The notes under the pieces: generated by a model
Seen by the model: the letters and a program-made list of their open reading frames with translations, nothing else
The model's database searches: none
What the model was told of the DNA's origin: nothing
Position numbers and translations under genes: made by a program
Shown: positions 34,637 through 43,580 of the stretch, one piece after another
Numbering within the stretch: position 1 is the first letter of the stretch
Layout: each line of letters opens with the position of its first letter
Source: Achromobacter spanius
GTDB taxonomy: Bacteria > Pseudomonadota > Gammaproteobacteria > Burkholderiales > Burkholderiaceae_B
Reading direction: 5' to 3'
NCBI RefSeq assembly: GCF_003994415.1
Contig: NZ_CP034689.1
Coordinates: 3,658,001 to 3,722,000 of the forward strand
DNA: 64,000 bases

Positions 34637-35542
34637 ATGATAGACGCCCTGACCCTGGACCAATTGCGCGTGTTCGCCGCCGTGGCGGACGCCGGCAGCT
34701 TTCGCGCCGCCGCCCGACGCCTGTCGCGCGTGCAATCGGCCGTCAGCCACGCCATCGCCAATATGGAACAGCAGTTGGGCGTGACGCTGTTCGACCGCGC
34801 CGGTCATCGCCCAGTGATGACCCCGCAAGGCCAGGCGCTGCTGGCCAATGCCCGCGACATTCTGCTGCGCGTGGACGCCATGCGCGCGCGGGCGCAAGGC
34901 ATGGGCACGGGAGTCGAACTAGAGCTTTCGCTGGTGGTGGATACCCTGTTTCCCATCGCCACGGTGGGCTCGGCGCTAAAGACCATGCGCGACTTGTATC
35001 CCATGGTGGCCACGCGCGTGGCGGTCTTGCCGCTGGGCGGGCCGATTGATGCCTTGCTGTCGGGCAGCCATACGCTGGGCATCATTGCGGGCGAACATTT
35101 TCGCCATCCGCGCATCACCGTGCAGGCCTTGTCGTCGGTGCAGATGGTGGCGGTCGTGAGCGCCGGCCATCCACTGGCGCGGCACGCAGCCAGCAACACC
35201 GCGCTGGGCGCGCCGGAATTGGCCGACCATTTGCAGATTGTGCAGTCCGATCCGTCCAGCTTGAGCGAGGGGCGCGACTTTGCGGTGCTGTCGCCACAAA
35301 CCTGCCGCGTCAGCGGCCAGGACACCAAGCATGCCTTGATTGTGGCGGGCCTGGGTTGGGGCCGACTGCCGCTCTGGCAAGTGGAGCGCGACCTGGCCGA
35401 AGGCAGGTTAGTGCGCCTGCCCACGCACAGCCTGGGACGCGGCAGCCAGGTCGCCACCGAGACGTACCTGGCGCACCGCATCGACATGCCGCTGGGTCCG
35501 GCCGCGCGCGCGTTTGCGGAAGCGCTGAGGGCCAGCGCCTAA
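34637..35542 (+). CDS. LysR-family regulator
   Basis: The 301-residue protein has the standard N-terminal winged helix (LTLDQLRVFAAVADAGSFRA AARRLSRVQSAVSHAIANME) and the periplasmic-binding-like effector domain. It is divergent from the MFS transporter and shares an AT-rich control region with it, so it likely senses the transporter's substrate. Its last codons and stop lie in the first unit of a 13 bp tandem repeat. Confidence 0.9.
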   Translation: MIDALTLDQLRVFAAVADAGSFRAAARRLSRVQSAVSHAIANMEQQLGVTLFDRAGHRPVMTPQGQALLANARDILLRVDAMRARAQGMGTGVELELSLVVDTLFPIATVGSALKTMRDLYPMVATRVAVLPLGGPIDALLSGSHTLGIIAGEHFRHPRITVQALSSVQMVAVVSAGHPLARHAASNTALGAPELADHLQIVQSDPSSLSEGRDFAVLSPQTCRVSGQDTKHALIVAGLGWGRLPLWQVERDLAEGRLVRLPTHSLGRGSQVATETYLAHRIDMPLGPAARAFAEALRASA

Positions 35543-35612
35543 GCATTGCGCCTAAGCATTGCGCCTACGTATTGCGCCTACGTATTGCGCCTAAGCATCG
35601 CGCCTACGCGCC
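35536..35612. repeat. 13 bp tandem repeat at the 3' end of the LysR gene
   Basis: The unit CGCCTAAGCATTG is repeated five times (units start at 35536, 35549, 35562, 35575, 35588) plus a partial sixth. Units 3 and 4 read CGCCTACGTATTG and unit 5 CGCCTAAGCATCG. The TAA in the first unit is the LysR stop codon, so copy changes should not extend the protein. Confidence 0.85.
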
Positions 35613-35647
35613 AAGCCGCAAGCTCCGCCTGCGACACCTATCGCCTT

Positions 35648-36457
35648 CTAGGCCTTGCGATCCCCCCGCGCGGGCGCTTGCGCATAGCTCACCCCCATAC
35701 CCGCGCGCACGTCATTCTGAATGCCATAGGGCGGGATCGGATAGCGCAAGCCATTGGCGGCCAAGGCCTTCATGCCCTCGATGGCAATCGGCAGATAGCG
35801 CGGTGGCAACGCCATCAGCATTTCTTCATCGGGCACACCGCCGTAGCGGCGTTCGGCGAAACAGGGCAAGGACAAGCTCGGTTCGCCCGTGGCAAGCGCC
35901 CGTCCCCAGGAATCCGCACAGGCGGTTTCGCCCACCACGCTGAAGTCAAAGCGCCGATAGTTCTTCCACTGCAAGCCATTGATAAGAATGATCATCTGCC
36001 CCGGCGTGGCATACACCAGGCAGATGTCGGGCGGGTTCAGCCGGCCCGAGGCCAGCGGCGACACCACCAAGCCCCGGTACTTGCCCGCCGGCACACAGGA
36101 CAGCGCTTCCTGGCGTGCACGCGCGTCGGCTTCAGTGGCATGCCACACGCCCACGTAGTCCTTGCCGCTTTTCCAGGCTTCGTCCTGCGGGCCAAGACCT
36201 ATCACCGCGCGGCATTGCGACCCGACAAGATCATCGCCCGTGATGCCCACCGTCCAGCCTAGCCGCGCCGCCATGCCGACGATCTGGTCGGTGGTGTGCG
36301 TGGCCTGCGGTCGACGCAAGCCCTTCACGCCGGCCATGTCCGCTTCGTTCTCGAACAGCTTCATGCCGATGACCGTGGTCTTCAAGCGCAGCAGCTTGTT
36401 CAGGTCGTCCACCAACTGCGGCCAGTTCATGGTCGCGTCTTGCGTTGTCTCTTCCAT
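35648..36457 (-). CDS. DUF169 family protein
   Basis: The 269-residue protein matches the DUF169 (COG2043) pattern: LLRLKTTVIGMKLFENEADM near the N-terminus, a central VGSQCRAVIGLGPQDE, and conserved segments such as YRGLVVSPLASGRLNPPDIC. Family function is unknown; conserved cysteines near residues 82, 119, 143 and 182 could bind metal. An AAGGACAGG sequence precedes the ATG. It lies downstream of a LysR gene in the same direction. Confidence 0.88.
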   Translation of the reverse strand: MEETTQDATMNWPQLVDDLNKLLRLKTTVIGMKLFENEADMAGVKGLRRPQATHTTDQIVGMAARLGWTVGITGDDLVGSQCRAVIGLGPQDEAWKSGKDYVGVWHATEADARARQEALSCVPAGKYRGLVVSPLASGRLNPPDICLVYATPGQMIILINGLQWKNYRRFDFSVVGETACADSWGRALATGEPSLSLPCFAERRYGGVPDEEMLMALPPRYLPIAIEGMKALAANGLRYPIPPYGIQNDVRAGMGVSYAQAPARGDRKA

Positions 36458-36606
36458 ACCTGTCCTTTGGACTGTTGTGCGCGGCGTCTGCCGCGATGGG
36501 AATTCGTGCCGGCGAGTTGGGCGCGGCTTGATCGCCTGCTGCCCAATCGCTGATCAGCCGTAAGCATGCACCAATCCGCCCATGCATGAAACACACAGGC
36601 ACAGGG

Positions 36607-37500
36607 TCAGGGTGTGCGCCCAATGCCGCCTGGCGCTTGCCGCTGCAACATCGCAAACATAGCCTGAACCGGCGCGCTGTCCGCCGACTGCGCTGACGCT
36701 GCCAACCCGAACGACCGGTACAGCGGCGCGGCCAGTCGCAGCACACGCAAGCCGCGACGGTTCTCAGGCAAGGTCAGCGCGGGCACCAGCGACACACCCA
36801 CGCCTTCGCGCACCAGCGCAAACGCGCTGCTCCAGTCGCGCACTGTGGCGCGCACGTCCGTGATCGTCACGCCCTCGCCATTCGCCACGCTTTGCGCATG
36901 CACGCTGCATCCGCCCGTGGCCAGCACGAATGGCTGCCGGGCAAGCTCGGCCAGATCGATGGCGTTGCCGGCGCGCGCCAGCGGATGCGTGGCGGGCAGC
37001 ACGGCCAACCATTCATCCTCGCCAAGCGGGCACACGTGCCGGTCGGGCGCGGCGTTCAGCACCACGCCCACATCCACGGTGTTGGCCGCCAGCAGCGTTT
37101 CGACTTCGTCATCGCTGGCTTCCAGGGACACGACATCGATGGCCGGATGCAATTGCCGAAAGCGCCGCAACACGGGCGGCAGAATCGTCGAGAACACCAT
37201 CGGAAAACTGGCCAGCCGCAAGGTGCCGCGCGCCGCGCCGCGCGCGTCTTGCGCCATATCCTGTATGCGTCGCAGCGCATCCAGCATGGCGCGCGCTTCA
37301 TCCGCCACGCGCAGCCCCAATGCGGTTGGCAGCGTCTGCCGGCGTTCGCGGGTGAAGAGCGGTGCACCCAGCGTGTCCTCCAGGTTGGCGATGGCCTGGC
37401 TGGCGCCAGACTGGGTCATGCCCACCTCGGCCGCCGCGTGCGTGATGTTGCCGGCGTCGGCCACCGCCAGCACCAGGCGCCAATGCATCAGGTTCATCAT
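36607..37500 (-). CDS. LysR-family regulator
   Basis: The 297-residue regulator begins MMNLMHWRLVLAVADAGNIT with the winged helix AAEVGMTQSGASQAIANLED and the usual effector-binding domain. I chose the ATG at 37500 with a GAAGAG site; the upstream ATG at 37566 would run the gene through the shared promoter. It is divergent from a GST gene and probably controls it. The DUF169 gene follows in the same direction. Confidence 0.9.
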   Translation of the reverse strand: MMNLMHWRLVLAVADAGNITHAAAEVGMTQSGASQAIANLEDTLGAPLFTRERRQTLPTALGLRVADEARAMLDALRRIQDMAQDARGAARGTLRLASFPMVFSTILPPVLRRFRQLHPAIDVVSLEASDDEVETLLAANTVDVGVVLNAAPDRHVCPLGEDEWLAVLPATHPLARAGNAIDLAELARQPFVLATGGCSVHAQSVANGEGVTITDVRATVRDWSSAFALVREGVGVSLVPALTLPENRRGLRVLRLAAPLYRSFGLAASAQSADSAPVQAMFAMLQRQAPGGIGRTP

Positions 37501-37510
37501 GGCATTAGCT

Positions 37511-37536
37511 CTTCTTATTTCACATTTTTGAAGAAG
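37511..37536. promoter_or_regulatory. inverted repeat between LysR and GST genes
   Basis: CTTCTT (37511-37516) and AAGAAG (37531-37536) form a perfect 6 bp inverted repeat with a 14-base AT-rich spacer just upstream of both divergent genes. This is the usual place and shape for a LysR-type operator; binding is inferred. Confidence 0.5.
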
Positions 37537-37597
37537 TAATTTTACGCATGCCTCGGGCGGGCTCAAGCTGAACGCCTTGTTGAATCAGGAGTGACCG

Positions 37598-38212
37598 ATG
37601 AAGCTGTATTACGCCCCCGACACCTGCTCCCTATCGCCACACATCGTGCTGCGCGAACTGGGCCTACCTTTCACGCTGGTGCGCGTGAACAACCAGACCA
37701 AGCGCACGGAAGACGGCGGCGATTTCCTGGCGATCAACCCCAAGGGCTACGTCGCCGCCCTGCAACGTGACAACGGGCAGGTGCTGACCGAGGGGCCGGC
37801 CATCGTGCAGTACCTGGCCGACTTGAAGCCGGAAGCCGGATTGGCGCCGGCCAACGGCACGTGGGAACGCAGCCGCTTGCAGGAATGGCTGAACTTCATC
37901 AGCACCGAAATCCATGGCGGCTTTGGCCCGCTGTTCAACCGCGCGCTGCCGCCCGCTGCACGCCAGTGGTGGCAGGCGAGGTTGGAAAAACGGCTGGACT
38001 ATGTGGCGGGCGCCTTGCAGCCGCATTCCTATCTGGTCGACGACCGCTTCGGCGTGGCCGACGCCTACCTGTACACGGTCTTGCGCTGGGCCGCGTTCTT
38101 CGACATCAGCCTGACGCGCTGGCCTGCCCTGGCGGACTACATGGCCCGCATCGGCGAGCGGCCCAGCGTGCGGGCGGCGTTGGCGGCCGAAGGACTTGCC
38201 AGCGGTACGTAA
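37598..38212 (+). CDS. glutathione S-transferase family protein
   Basis: The 204-residue protein has an N-terminal thioredoxin-like domain starting MKLYYAPDTCSLSPHIVLRE, which is the beta-class GST pattern with Cys10 as the likely catalytic residue, and NPKGYVAAL and EGPAIVQYLADL for glutathione binding. The C-terminal helical domain contains VADAYLYTVLRW. It conjugates or reduces electrophiles with glutathione. AGGAG precedes the ATG. It is divergent from a LysR regulator. Confidence 0.92.
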   Translation: MKLYYAPDTCSLSPHIVLRELGLPFTLVRVNNQTKRTEDGGDFLAINPKGYVAALQRDNGQVLTEGPAIVQYLADLKPEAGLAPANGTWERSRLQEWLNFISTEIHGGFGPLFNRALPPAARQWWQARLEKRLDYVAGALQPHSYLVDDRFGVADAYLYTVLRWAAFFDISLTRWPALADYMARIGERPSVRAALAAEGLASGT

Positions 38213-38267
38213 TTCCTGACGCGCGCCATCTTGCCGCAAGCGTTGCCGTCGCAGCTCGCCGCGCCGT

Positions 38268-39185
38268 TCAGCGAAACGCATCCACGCCGCGCATCAACGC
38301 CTGCGCCATCTTCGGTTGGCGCAACTGCTCCAACCACCACGTCAGCGCGCGCCCTTCGTGGCCCCCGCGCCACGCTAGGTAAAGCAAGTTGGGTTCACGC
38401 GGGGTCTCGGTGGTTTTTTCCACCAATTCGCCGCGCGCCAGCAACGACGCCACGCGATGGCGCGGCACCCAGCCCACGCCCAGCCCGTCGCGCTGCGCCA
38501 GAATCTTGGCGCGCATGCTGGGCACGGCCAGCACCGCCTGCCCGCCCACGCGGCCGTAGCCGCGCGCCGCCGCGCCGCGCGATGTGTCCGCGACCACCAC
38601 GGCGCGATGCTGCTGAATCTGGTCTTGCCGCAAGGGTGTTTTCAGCTTGGCCAGCGGATGGCGGGGCGACACCGCGAACAACCATTCCATCGCCCCCAAT
38701 TCCGCCCACTGCAGATTGGGCATAGACTGAGGTTCGTTCGTCGCCCCCACGATAAGATCCGCCCGGCCTTCGCGCAGCGCTTCCCAGGTGCCGCCCAACA
38801 CCTCTTGCGTCAAGCGCAGGCTTACCCCGGACTCCAGGCGATCAAACGCGCGGATCAAGGGCAGCATCAATTCGAATTCCAGAATTTCGTCGCTGACGAT
38901 GAGCAGACGGTCTTCCCACCCGTTGGCCACCTGCTTGACCCGCTGCGTCAACCGCGACACGTCCTGCATCAGGCGGGCGGCTTCATCGGCCAGCAACTGG
39001 CCGGCTGGCGTCAATTGCAGTCGATAGCGGCGACGATCAAACAGCAAGGCGTCGAATCGTTCTTCCAGTTGGCGCGCCGCGTGAGATACCGACGACGGCG
39101 CGCGGCCCAGTTTCACCGCCGCGCGGGACAGGCTGCCGCTGTCCCGGATGGCTTCCAGCAGCGTCAGTTCATTGACCGACAACAT
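38268..39185 (-). CDS. LysR-family regulator
   Basis: The 305-residue protein has the LysR winged helix (LTLLEAIRDSGSLSRAAVKL then GRAPSSVSHAARQLEERFDA) and a substrate-binding-like domain. It is divergent from a short-chain dehydrogenase gene, 103 bp apart, and probably controls it. Related LysR-SDR pairs often respond to quinones or other electrophiles; that is only a general expectation here. Confidence 0.9.
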   Translation of the reverse strand: MLSVNELTLLEAIRDSGSLSRAAVKLGRAPSSVSHAARQLEERFDALLFDRRRYRLQLTPAGQLLADEAARLMQDVSRLTQRVKQVANGWEDRLLIVSDEILEFELMLPLIRAFDRLESGVSLRLTQEVLGGTWEALREGRADLIVGATNEPQSMPNLQWAELGAMEWLFAVSPRHPLAKLKTPLRQDQIQQHRAVVVADTSRGAAARGYGRVGGQAVLAVPSMRAKILAQRDGLGVGWVPRHRVASLLARGELVEKTTETPREPNLLYLAWRGGHEGRALTWWLEQLRQPKMAQALMRGVDAFR

Positions 39186-39288
39186 GTGCGATTCCTTCGA
39201 ACGTGTTCATGCGAAAGATCGTACGACAAAGCGCCAGCCCTGGCGCAACATGGCTACACCTTATCGAACGACTCCCAAGGAGATCACC

Positions 39289-40038
39289 ATGAACCGTTTT
39301 GAACACAAGACCGTATTGGTCACCGGCGGCACCAGCGGCATTGGGCTGGCGGCAGCGCAGGCGTTTGCGGCCGAAGGCGCCCGCGTCATCGTCACGGGGC
39401 GCGACGAAGCCGCGTTGGAAACCACGCGCGGCGCCCTGGGCGGCAATGCGCTGGCGATCCGCAATGTGGCGGGCGCGCCGGGCGCCGCCGCCGCGCTGGC
39501 ACAAGCACTGAAAGACGCGGACGTGCGCCTGGACGCCGTCTTCTTCAACGCCGGCATCGCCAAGTTCGCCACCTTGGCCGAATCCACCGAAGACCTTTGG
39601 GACCAAACCTTCAACACCAATAGCAAGGGCGTGTTCTTTCAGTTGCAAGCGCTGGACCCGCTGCTGAACCCAGGCGCGTCCATCGTGCTGAATGGGTCCA
39701 TCAGCGCCCACATCGGCATGCCGGCATCCAGCATCTACGGCGCCAGCAAGGCCGCGCTGATCTCATTGGCCAAGACCTTGTCGGCGGAACTATTGCCGCG
39801 CGGCATCCGCGTGAACGTGGTCAGCCCCGGCCCGATCTCCACCCCCATCTACGGCAAGCTGGGCCTGGACGCGGAAACCCTGGAGAAGACCGCCGCCGGC
39901 ATCCAGGCGCAGATCCCGCTGGGCCGCTTTGGCACGCCACAAGAATTGGCGTCGACCGTGCTGCACCTGGCCGCGCCGGAATCCGCGTTCATCGTGGGCA
40001 CCGAGATCATCGTGGATGGGGGAATGAGTCAGCTCTGA
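39289..40038 (+). CDS. short-chain dehydrogenase/reductase (SDR)
   Basis: NAD(P)-dependent oxidoreductase of 249 residues. The cofactor motif is TGGTSGIG (about residues 13-20), followed by NAG (FNAGIAKFA), and the catalytic Ser-Tyr-Lys is in NGSISAHIG and SSIYGASKAALI. The C-terminal VGTEIIVDGGMSQL is classic. The ATG at 39289 follows AAGGAGATCACC, a strong ribosome site; an upstream in-frame ATG would start inside the divergent LysR gene. Substrate unknown. Confidence 0.93.
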   Translation: MNRFEHKTVLVTGGTSGIGLAAAQAFAAEGARVIVTGRDEAALETTRGALGGNALAIRNVAGAPGAAAALAQALKDADVRLDAVFFNAGIAKFATLAESTEDLWDQTFNTNSKGVFFQLQALDPLLNPGASIVLNGSISAHIGMPASSIYGASKAALISLAKTLSAELLPRGIRVNVVSPGPISTPIYGKLGLDAETLEKTAAGIQAQIPLGRFGTPQELASTVLHLAAPESAFIVGTEIIVDGGMSQL

Positions 40039-40075
40039 CTCATCAGCTTTGATTCATCAGCTTTGACTCATCAGC
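40029..40075. repeat. 14 bp tandem repeat at the SDR 3' end
   Basis: The unit TCAGCTTTGACTCA occurs three times (40029, 40043, 40057, with single-base changes) plus a partial copy. The first unit contains the SDR stop codon. Confidence 0.8.
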
Positions 40076-40088
40076 GCTGCCCCCTCTG

Positions 40089-40937
40089 CTACGCCCCGAT
40101 CGAGCGCAACGCGCGCTGACAGATGCGTTCGGTGGCAGCGCCTGGCTTGCCCGCCAGCCATCGCGCGCAGACCTCCCGCACCCAGTCGGGCTGGTCTTTG
40201 CTGGCGTCGTTCAACCAGTTCGCCACCGAGTCCTGCACATACACCGAGGGGTCCGCGCGCAACGGCTCCAGCAAGGGCAGCGCCATGGCGGGGTCGGCTT
40301 TTAGCGCCGCGATGTGCGCGCACCAGACACCGCGCGGGCGCAGGCATTCGCTGGCATAGCGGCGCACGCGCTCGGAAGGGTCTTGCGTCCAGGGGTGCAA
40401 TGCCTGAATGGCCGCCGGCAGATCAGCCGTCAGGCGCGGGCGCACCGCCAGCCATGCCCATTCGCGCACGCCGAAATGCGCATCGTCGGCCAAGGGGCGG
40501 ATCCGCTCAAGCCGCGCGCGCAAGGGCAAGTCCGGCACTGCGCCGATGACGAAGCAGGCCCAGCCGCGCACGGTGTCGGACGCATGCGCGGCAAGCTGCG
40601 CTTCGCAATCGGCGCCCAATGCTTGCACCAGAAGTTCGGCGGCCAGCGCCATGCGTTTGGAAATTCCCAGCGCCGCCTGCGCCTGCATCCGCGCGATGGC
40701 CTCGGGCCCGGCTTGCGGCGCCGCCGCCTGCATCAGCGCCGCGAAATCCACCGCCAGGCATTCGGTCAGCGTCGTGGCTGGCGCGCCCGCATTCAGTTGC
40801 GCCAGTCGCGCGGCGGGGATGTCCTTGACGCCACGCCCGCTGGGTTTGGCGGTGGGTGATTTTTTGGCGGTGGGCATGTTGGCGGTGGGTGATCTGGCGG
40901 TGCGTGATTTGGCGGCGGCTGGTTTGGCTGTCCTCAT
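40089..40937 (-). CDS. DNA alkylation repair-like HEAT-repeat protein (AlkD family)
   Basis: The 282-residue protein begins with a basic, repetitive tail (KSRTARSPTANMPTAKKSPT) and continues with HEAT-like helices (ISKRMALAAELLVQALGAD, REWAWLAVRPRLTADLPAAI, VYVQDSVANWLNDASKDQPD). This matches the AlkD/DNA alkylation repair family that removes alkylated bases with a HEAT scaffold. The ATG at 40937 overlaps the end of the MarR gene by 4 bases, so the two are coupled. Catalytic residues were not all checked; it could be a non-enzymatic relative. Confidence 0.82.
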   Translation of the reverse strand: MRTAKPAAAKSRTARSPTANMPTAKKSPTAKPSGRGVKDIPAARLAQLNAGAPATTLTECLAVDFAALMQAAAPQAGPEAIARMQAQAALGISKRMALAAELLVQALGADCEAQLAAHASDTVRGWACFVIGAVPDLPLRARLERIRPLADDAHFGVREWAWLAVRPRLTADLPAAIQALHPWTQDPSERVRRYASECLRPRGVWCAHIAALKADPAMALPLLEPLRADPSVYVQDSVANWLNDASKDQPDWVREVCARWLAGKPGAATERICQRALRSIGA

Positions 40938-41464
40938 GACCGCCTCTGCGCGATAGTGGCGCGGCCGGCATCGGTGCCGCGCCAGACGCGTGCCAGCAAT
41001 CCGCTTAGTTGTGTCTTGTCCGCCGCGCTCAACTTGCCGAACAGCGACGCGATCCAGGCCGTGTGCTCGTCGAACAACTGCGCCGCCGCCGTCTTGCCCT
41101 TGGGGGTCAAGGTCACCATGATCTTGCGGCGGTCGCCCTGGCCCGCCTGGCGCTGCACGTAGCCGTCCCGCGCCAAGCCATCGAGCAGGCCCGTGATGGT
41201 GGCGCGCGTAACGCCCGCCCCGTCCGCCAACTGATGCGGCGACAAGCCATCGGTCTGCTCGTGCAACAGAAACAGCAGCACGAACTTGCCTTCCGACAAT
41301 TGCCGGGGCGCCAGGCGCGCCGCGCAATCGCGGTCGATGGCATTGGCCAGCGACAACAGCTGAAAGCACAGTCCGATATCGTCGGCCGAGGCCAGGCCGC
41401 GCCGCGCGGCTTCGTCCAGCAGCGCGTGATGTTTGGGTTCAAGCATGGGGATGTCGGGAGGCAA
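40934..41464 (-). CDS. MarR-family transcriptional regulator
   Basis: The 176-residue protein has a MarR winged helix: LSPHQLADGAGVTRATITGL followed by the wing RRKIMVTLTPKGK. The longer TTG start (41464) has an AGGAA site about 9 bases upstream; the ATG at 41446 has no ribosome site, so I prefer TTG. It is coupled to the AlkD-like gene downstream and presumably autoregulates from the AT-rich promoter to its right. The inducer is unknown. Confidence 0.88.
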   Translation of the reverse strand: MPPDIPMLEPKHHALLDEAARRGLASADDIGLCFQLLSLANAIDRDCAARLAPRQLSEGKFVLLFLLHEQTDGLSPHQLADGAGVTRATITGLLDGLARDGYVQRQAGQGDRRKIMVTLTPKGKTAAAQLFDEHTAWIASLFGKLSAADKTQLSGLLARVWRGTDAGRATIAQRRS

Positions 41465-41622
41465 GGCGAGATTCCTGGTTCAATTCACGGGCAGATAGTA
41501 AGGCACCTAATTATAAGAAGGCAAGGCGCGGCGTTAGCCGCCGATATTCCCCACGATCCACCACGAGCCCCCTGCCGCTATCATCCCGATCTTCCCCCCA
41601 AGCGATCCGCCCATCCCGATGA
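41465..41622 (-). promoter_or_regulatory. marR promoter region with TATAAT box
   Basis: On the minus strand, TATAAT (41515-41510) lies in an otherwise GC-rich gap, about 45 bases upstream of the TTG start of the MarR gene, as a minus-10 element should. A convincing minus-35 was not seen. A palindromic TAATTA core overlaps the minus-10 and could be an operator. The rest of the gap holds nothing I recognise. Confidence 0.45.
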
Positions 41623-41772
41623 TCCCTTCAGGACCTGGCGCAAGCCGGCATCGACCCCGACACGCCGGCTGCCGCCGCCGCCACCTGGCAAGGGCGGCGC
41701 GACGCCGACGGCTATCGCGGACGATGGATCGACGCGCGCACGGGCAGGCAACGTGCGTTCACGCTGCGCCGC

Positions 41773-42627
41773 GTGGCCCAGTACGATCCCGACGCGCTGG
41801 CGCCGGACAGCGTGCAAGCGGTTACCGACGCGATCAGCGGCGGCACGGGTAGCGGTATCGATCGCGGCGTCGGCATCAATGCCACCAACGCCCCGTACGA
41901 AACCCTGAAGCTTGCGGGTTTCGCCAAACCGGCCGGCCCCGACAGCGGCACGGGCGCAGTCGCCTACCGTATGTGGCGCGATCCGCGCACCAAGTTCAGC
42001 TACCCGCGCCTGAGCCGCCACCCCGACCCGCAAGTGCTCACGCGCGTCAACCACCTGCTTGAACAACGCCATTGGCAGATGAACCTGGCCGCGCTGGCTT
42101 GCATGGCGTCCGCCTATACCGACGACAACCCCGCCGCCGGTACGCTGGGCAGCTATGACGACGAAGCCATCACGGTGCAGTGGTTATCGTCCGCGCTGAT
42201 GACCGTGACCGAGTCCGGCAGCCTGTACTGCGGTGGCGCGCATCCCGATAATCATTTCGAGCCCTACACCTTCGACCTGCTGCAAGGCGGCTATCTGGAT
42301 TGGAACCGTGTGCTGGACGCATACGTGCCGGGCGACAACGGATGGCGCCAGGCAAGCCCCGCCCTGCTTGCGCTGGTGGAGAAAGCCCGCGCGCCGCTGG
42401 CCGGCGCAAAGATCGAGAACACGGAAGAGGCATCGCTGAAGGAATGCTCTGACCTTTGGCCCAGCTATCTGGCCTTGGGCACCCAGGCGCCGGGCGTGCT
42501 GACCCTGTCAGTCTCCGGCGTGGGCCACGCGATGGGCGTATGCCTGGGAACGCACGCAAGTGTGCCGTTCAAGGACCTGACGCCGTATCTGGCGCCGGGC
42601 GGGCAGGCTTATCTGGTGGGTGAGTAA
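41773..42627 (+). CDS. DUF3298-like exported-type protein, N-terminus uncertain
   Basis: The 284-residue product from the GTG at 41773 contains LGSYDDEAITVQWLSSALMT and GGAHPDNHFEPYTFDLLQGG, which resemble the DUF3298/RsiV-type domain. The reading frame extends upstream in a clearly coding way to 41623 (QAGIDPDTPAAAAATWQGRR), where a TGA interrupts it, but no ATG, GTG or TTG start is available there. The expected signal peptide is therefore missing or out of frame. A run of six C at about 41592 is a possible site for a lost base. Function unknown. Confidence 0.62.
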   Translation: MAQYDPDALAPDSVQAVTDAISGGTGSGIDRGVGINATNAPYETLKLAGFAKPAGPDSGTGAVAYRMWRDPRTKFSYPRLSRHPDPQVLTRVNHLLEQRHWQMNLAALACMASAYTDDNPAAGTLGSYDDEAITVQWLSSALMTVTESGSLYCGGAHPDNHFEPYTFDLLQGGYLDWNRVLDAYVPGDNGWRQASPALLALVEKARAPLAGAKIENTEEASLKECSDLWPSYLALGTQAPGVLTLSVSGVGHAMGVCLGTHASVPFKDLTPYLAPGGQAYLVGE

Positions 42628-42686
42628 CGGCGAATAGCGGGGTTGGCGAACAGCGGGGTGGGCGCATGACGGACCTAAGCGCTTGA

Positions 42687-43580
42687 TTACTTTATCAGCG
42701 CATCGTGAATACGGCGGGCAATGACCGGATCATCCAGGTAGCCCTCGATGCCGTGCTGATTGCCGGTATGGTTGGCAACGTCGGTCTTGTTTTCGATAGG
42801 CGGATTGACCCGGAAATTTCGCTGGTCCAGCGGGTACAAGGCCACCACGTCGTGCGGGTCCAGCGCGTTGAACCAATTGCCCACGCAGGTCGGGTGCGAC
42901 ACGCCGCCCAGCCGGTCGCGTATGGCCTTGATGCCCAGCGGCGAACCCAGCGTAATCAAGGTGGGCACGCGCCACCCAGCCTGGGCGGTCGTTTGCCGCA
43001 GCATCAGATAGGCAACGATGGTGCCCAGTGAATGGGCCACCACCACCTTGTCCGCCGGGTTATCAAAGGCGAGACCGACGCCGCGATGAATGACCGTGCG
43101 CACGTTGGTCTTGCGCAAGTACATATAGACGTCATGGGTCAGCATGCCGATCAGCGCGCCGCCGCCCGGCATGTGCTGGTCGATCGTGCGCAGCACCGCG
43201 TGAACCCAGCGCCAATTTTGCACGCCGCGCTCAATCACCATCGGCTCGCCGTCGCGCGGGATATTTCGGTTGATCTCGTCCTCGCCGATCCGGCAGGCCA
43301 CGATATATTCGTCCAGCAAGTCCAACAGGAAGCCCGAAGCGGCGGCGTCGTCTTGCGCGCCGCGCACGATGATCTTCGCCGCCGAGTGCTCGTCCACGCC
43401 GCGCACCAGGTCCCTGAGCGTGTCGCCATAGAAAGGGAACCGGATCCGTTCGACAGGAATGGGCAGGGACAGCCCGGCTTTGCCCAGCCCCCGCTCCCAG
43501 GCGGCAATCCACTCGCGCTTGAGCGTCTCGGAGGCTTGGTCGTGTTGCGATCGGCCGTGGATCAGCACCAGCTCTTTCAT
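42687..43580 (-). CDS. alpha/beta hydrolase (lipase/esterase-like) coupled to a caspase-like gene
   Basis: The 297-residue protein has the alpha/beta hydrolase start KELVLIHGR (oxyanion loop) and nucleophile elbow VVAHSLGT with Ser184 (A-H-S-L-G). Candidate acid and histidine are in FNALDPHDVVAL and the C-terminal NHTGNQHGIEGYL. It has no signal peptide and no obvious membrane segment. The ATG is embedded in the ATGA overlap with the end of the caspase-like gene, so the two proteins are made in a coupled way. Substrate unknown; lipid or ester cleavage is plausible. The longer in-frame form lacks a family-like N-terminus. Confidence 0.86.
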   Translation of the reverse strand: MKELVLIHGRSQHDQASETLKREWIAAWERGLGKAGLSLPIPVERIRFPFYGDTLRDLVRGVDEHSAAKIIVRGAQDDAAASGFLLDLLDEYIVACRIGEDEINRNIPRDGEPMVIERGVQNWRWVHAVLRTIDQHMPGGGALIGMLTHDVYMYLRKTNVRTVIHRGVGLAFDNPADKVVVAHSLGTIVAYLMLRQTTAQAGWRVPTLITLGSPLGIKAIRDRLGGVSHPTCVGNWFNALDPHDVVALYPLDQRNFRVNPPIENKTDVANHTGNQHGIEGYLDDPVIARRIHDALIK

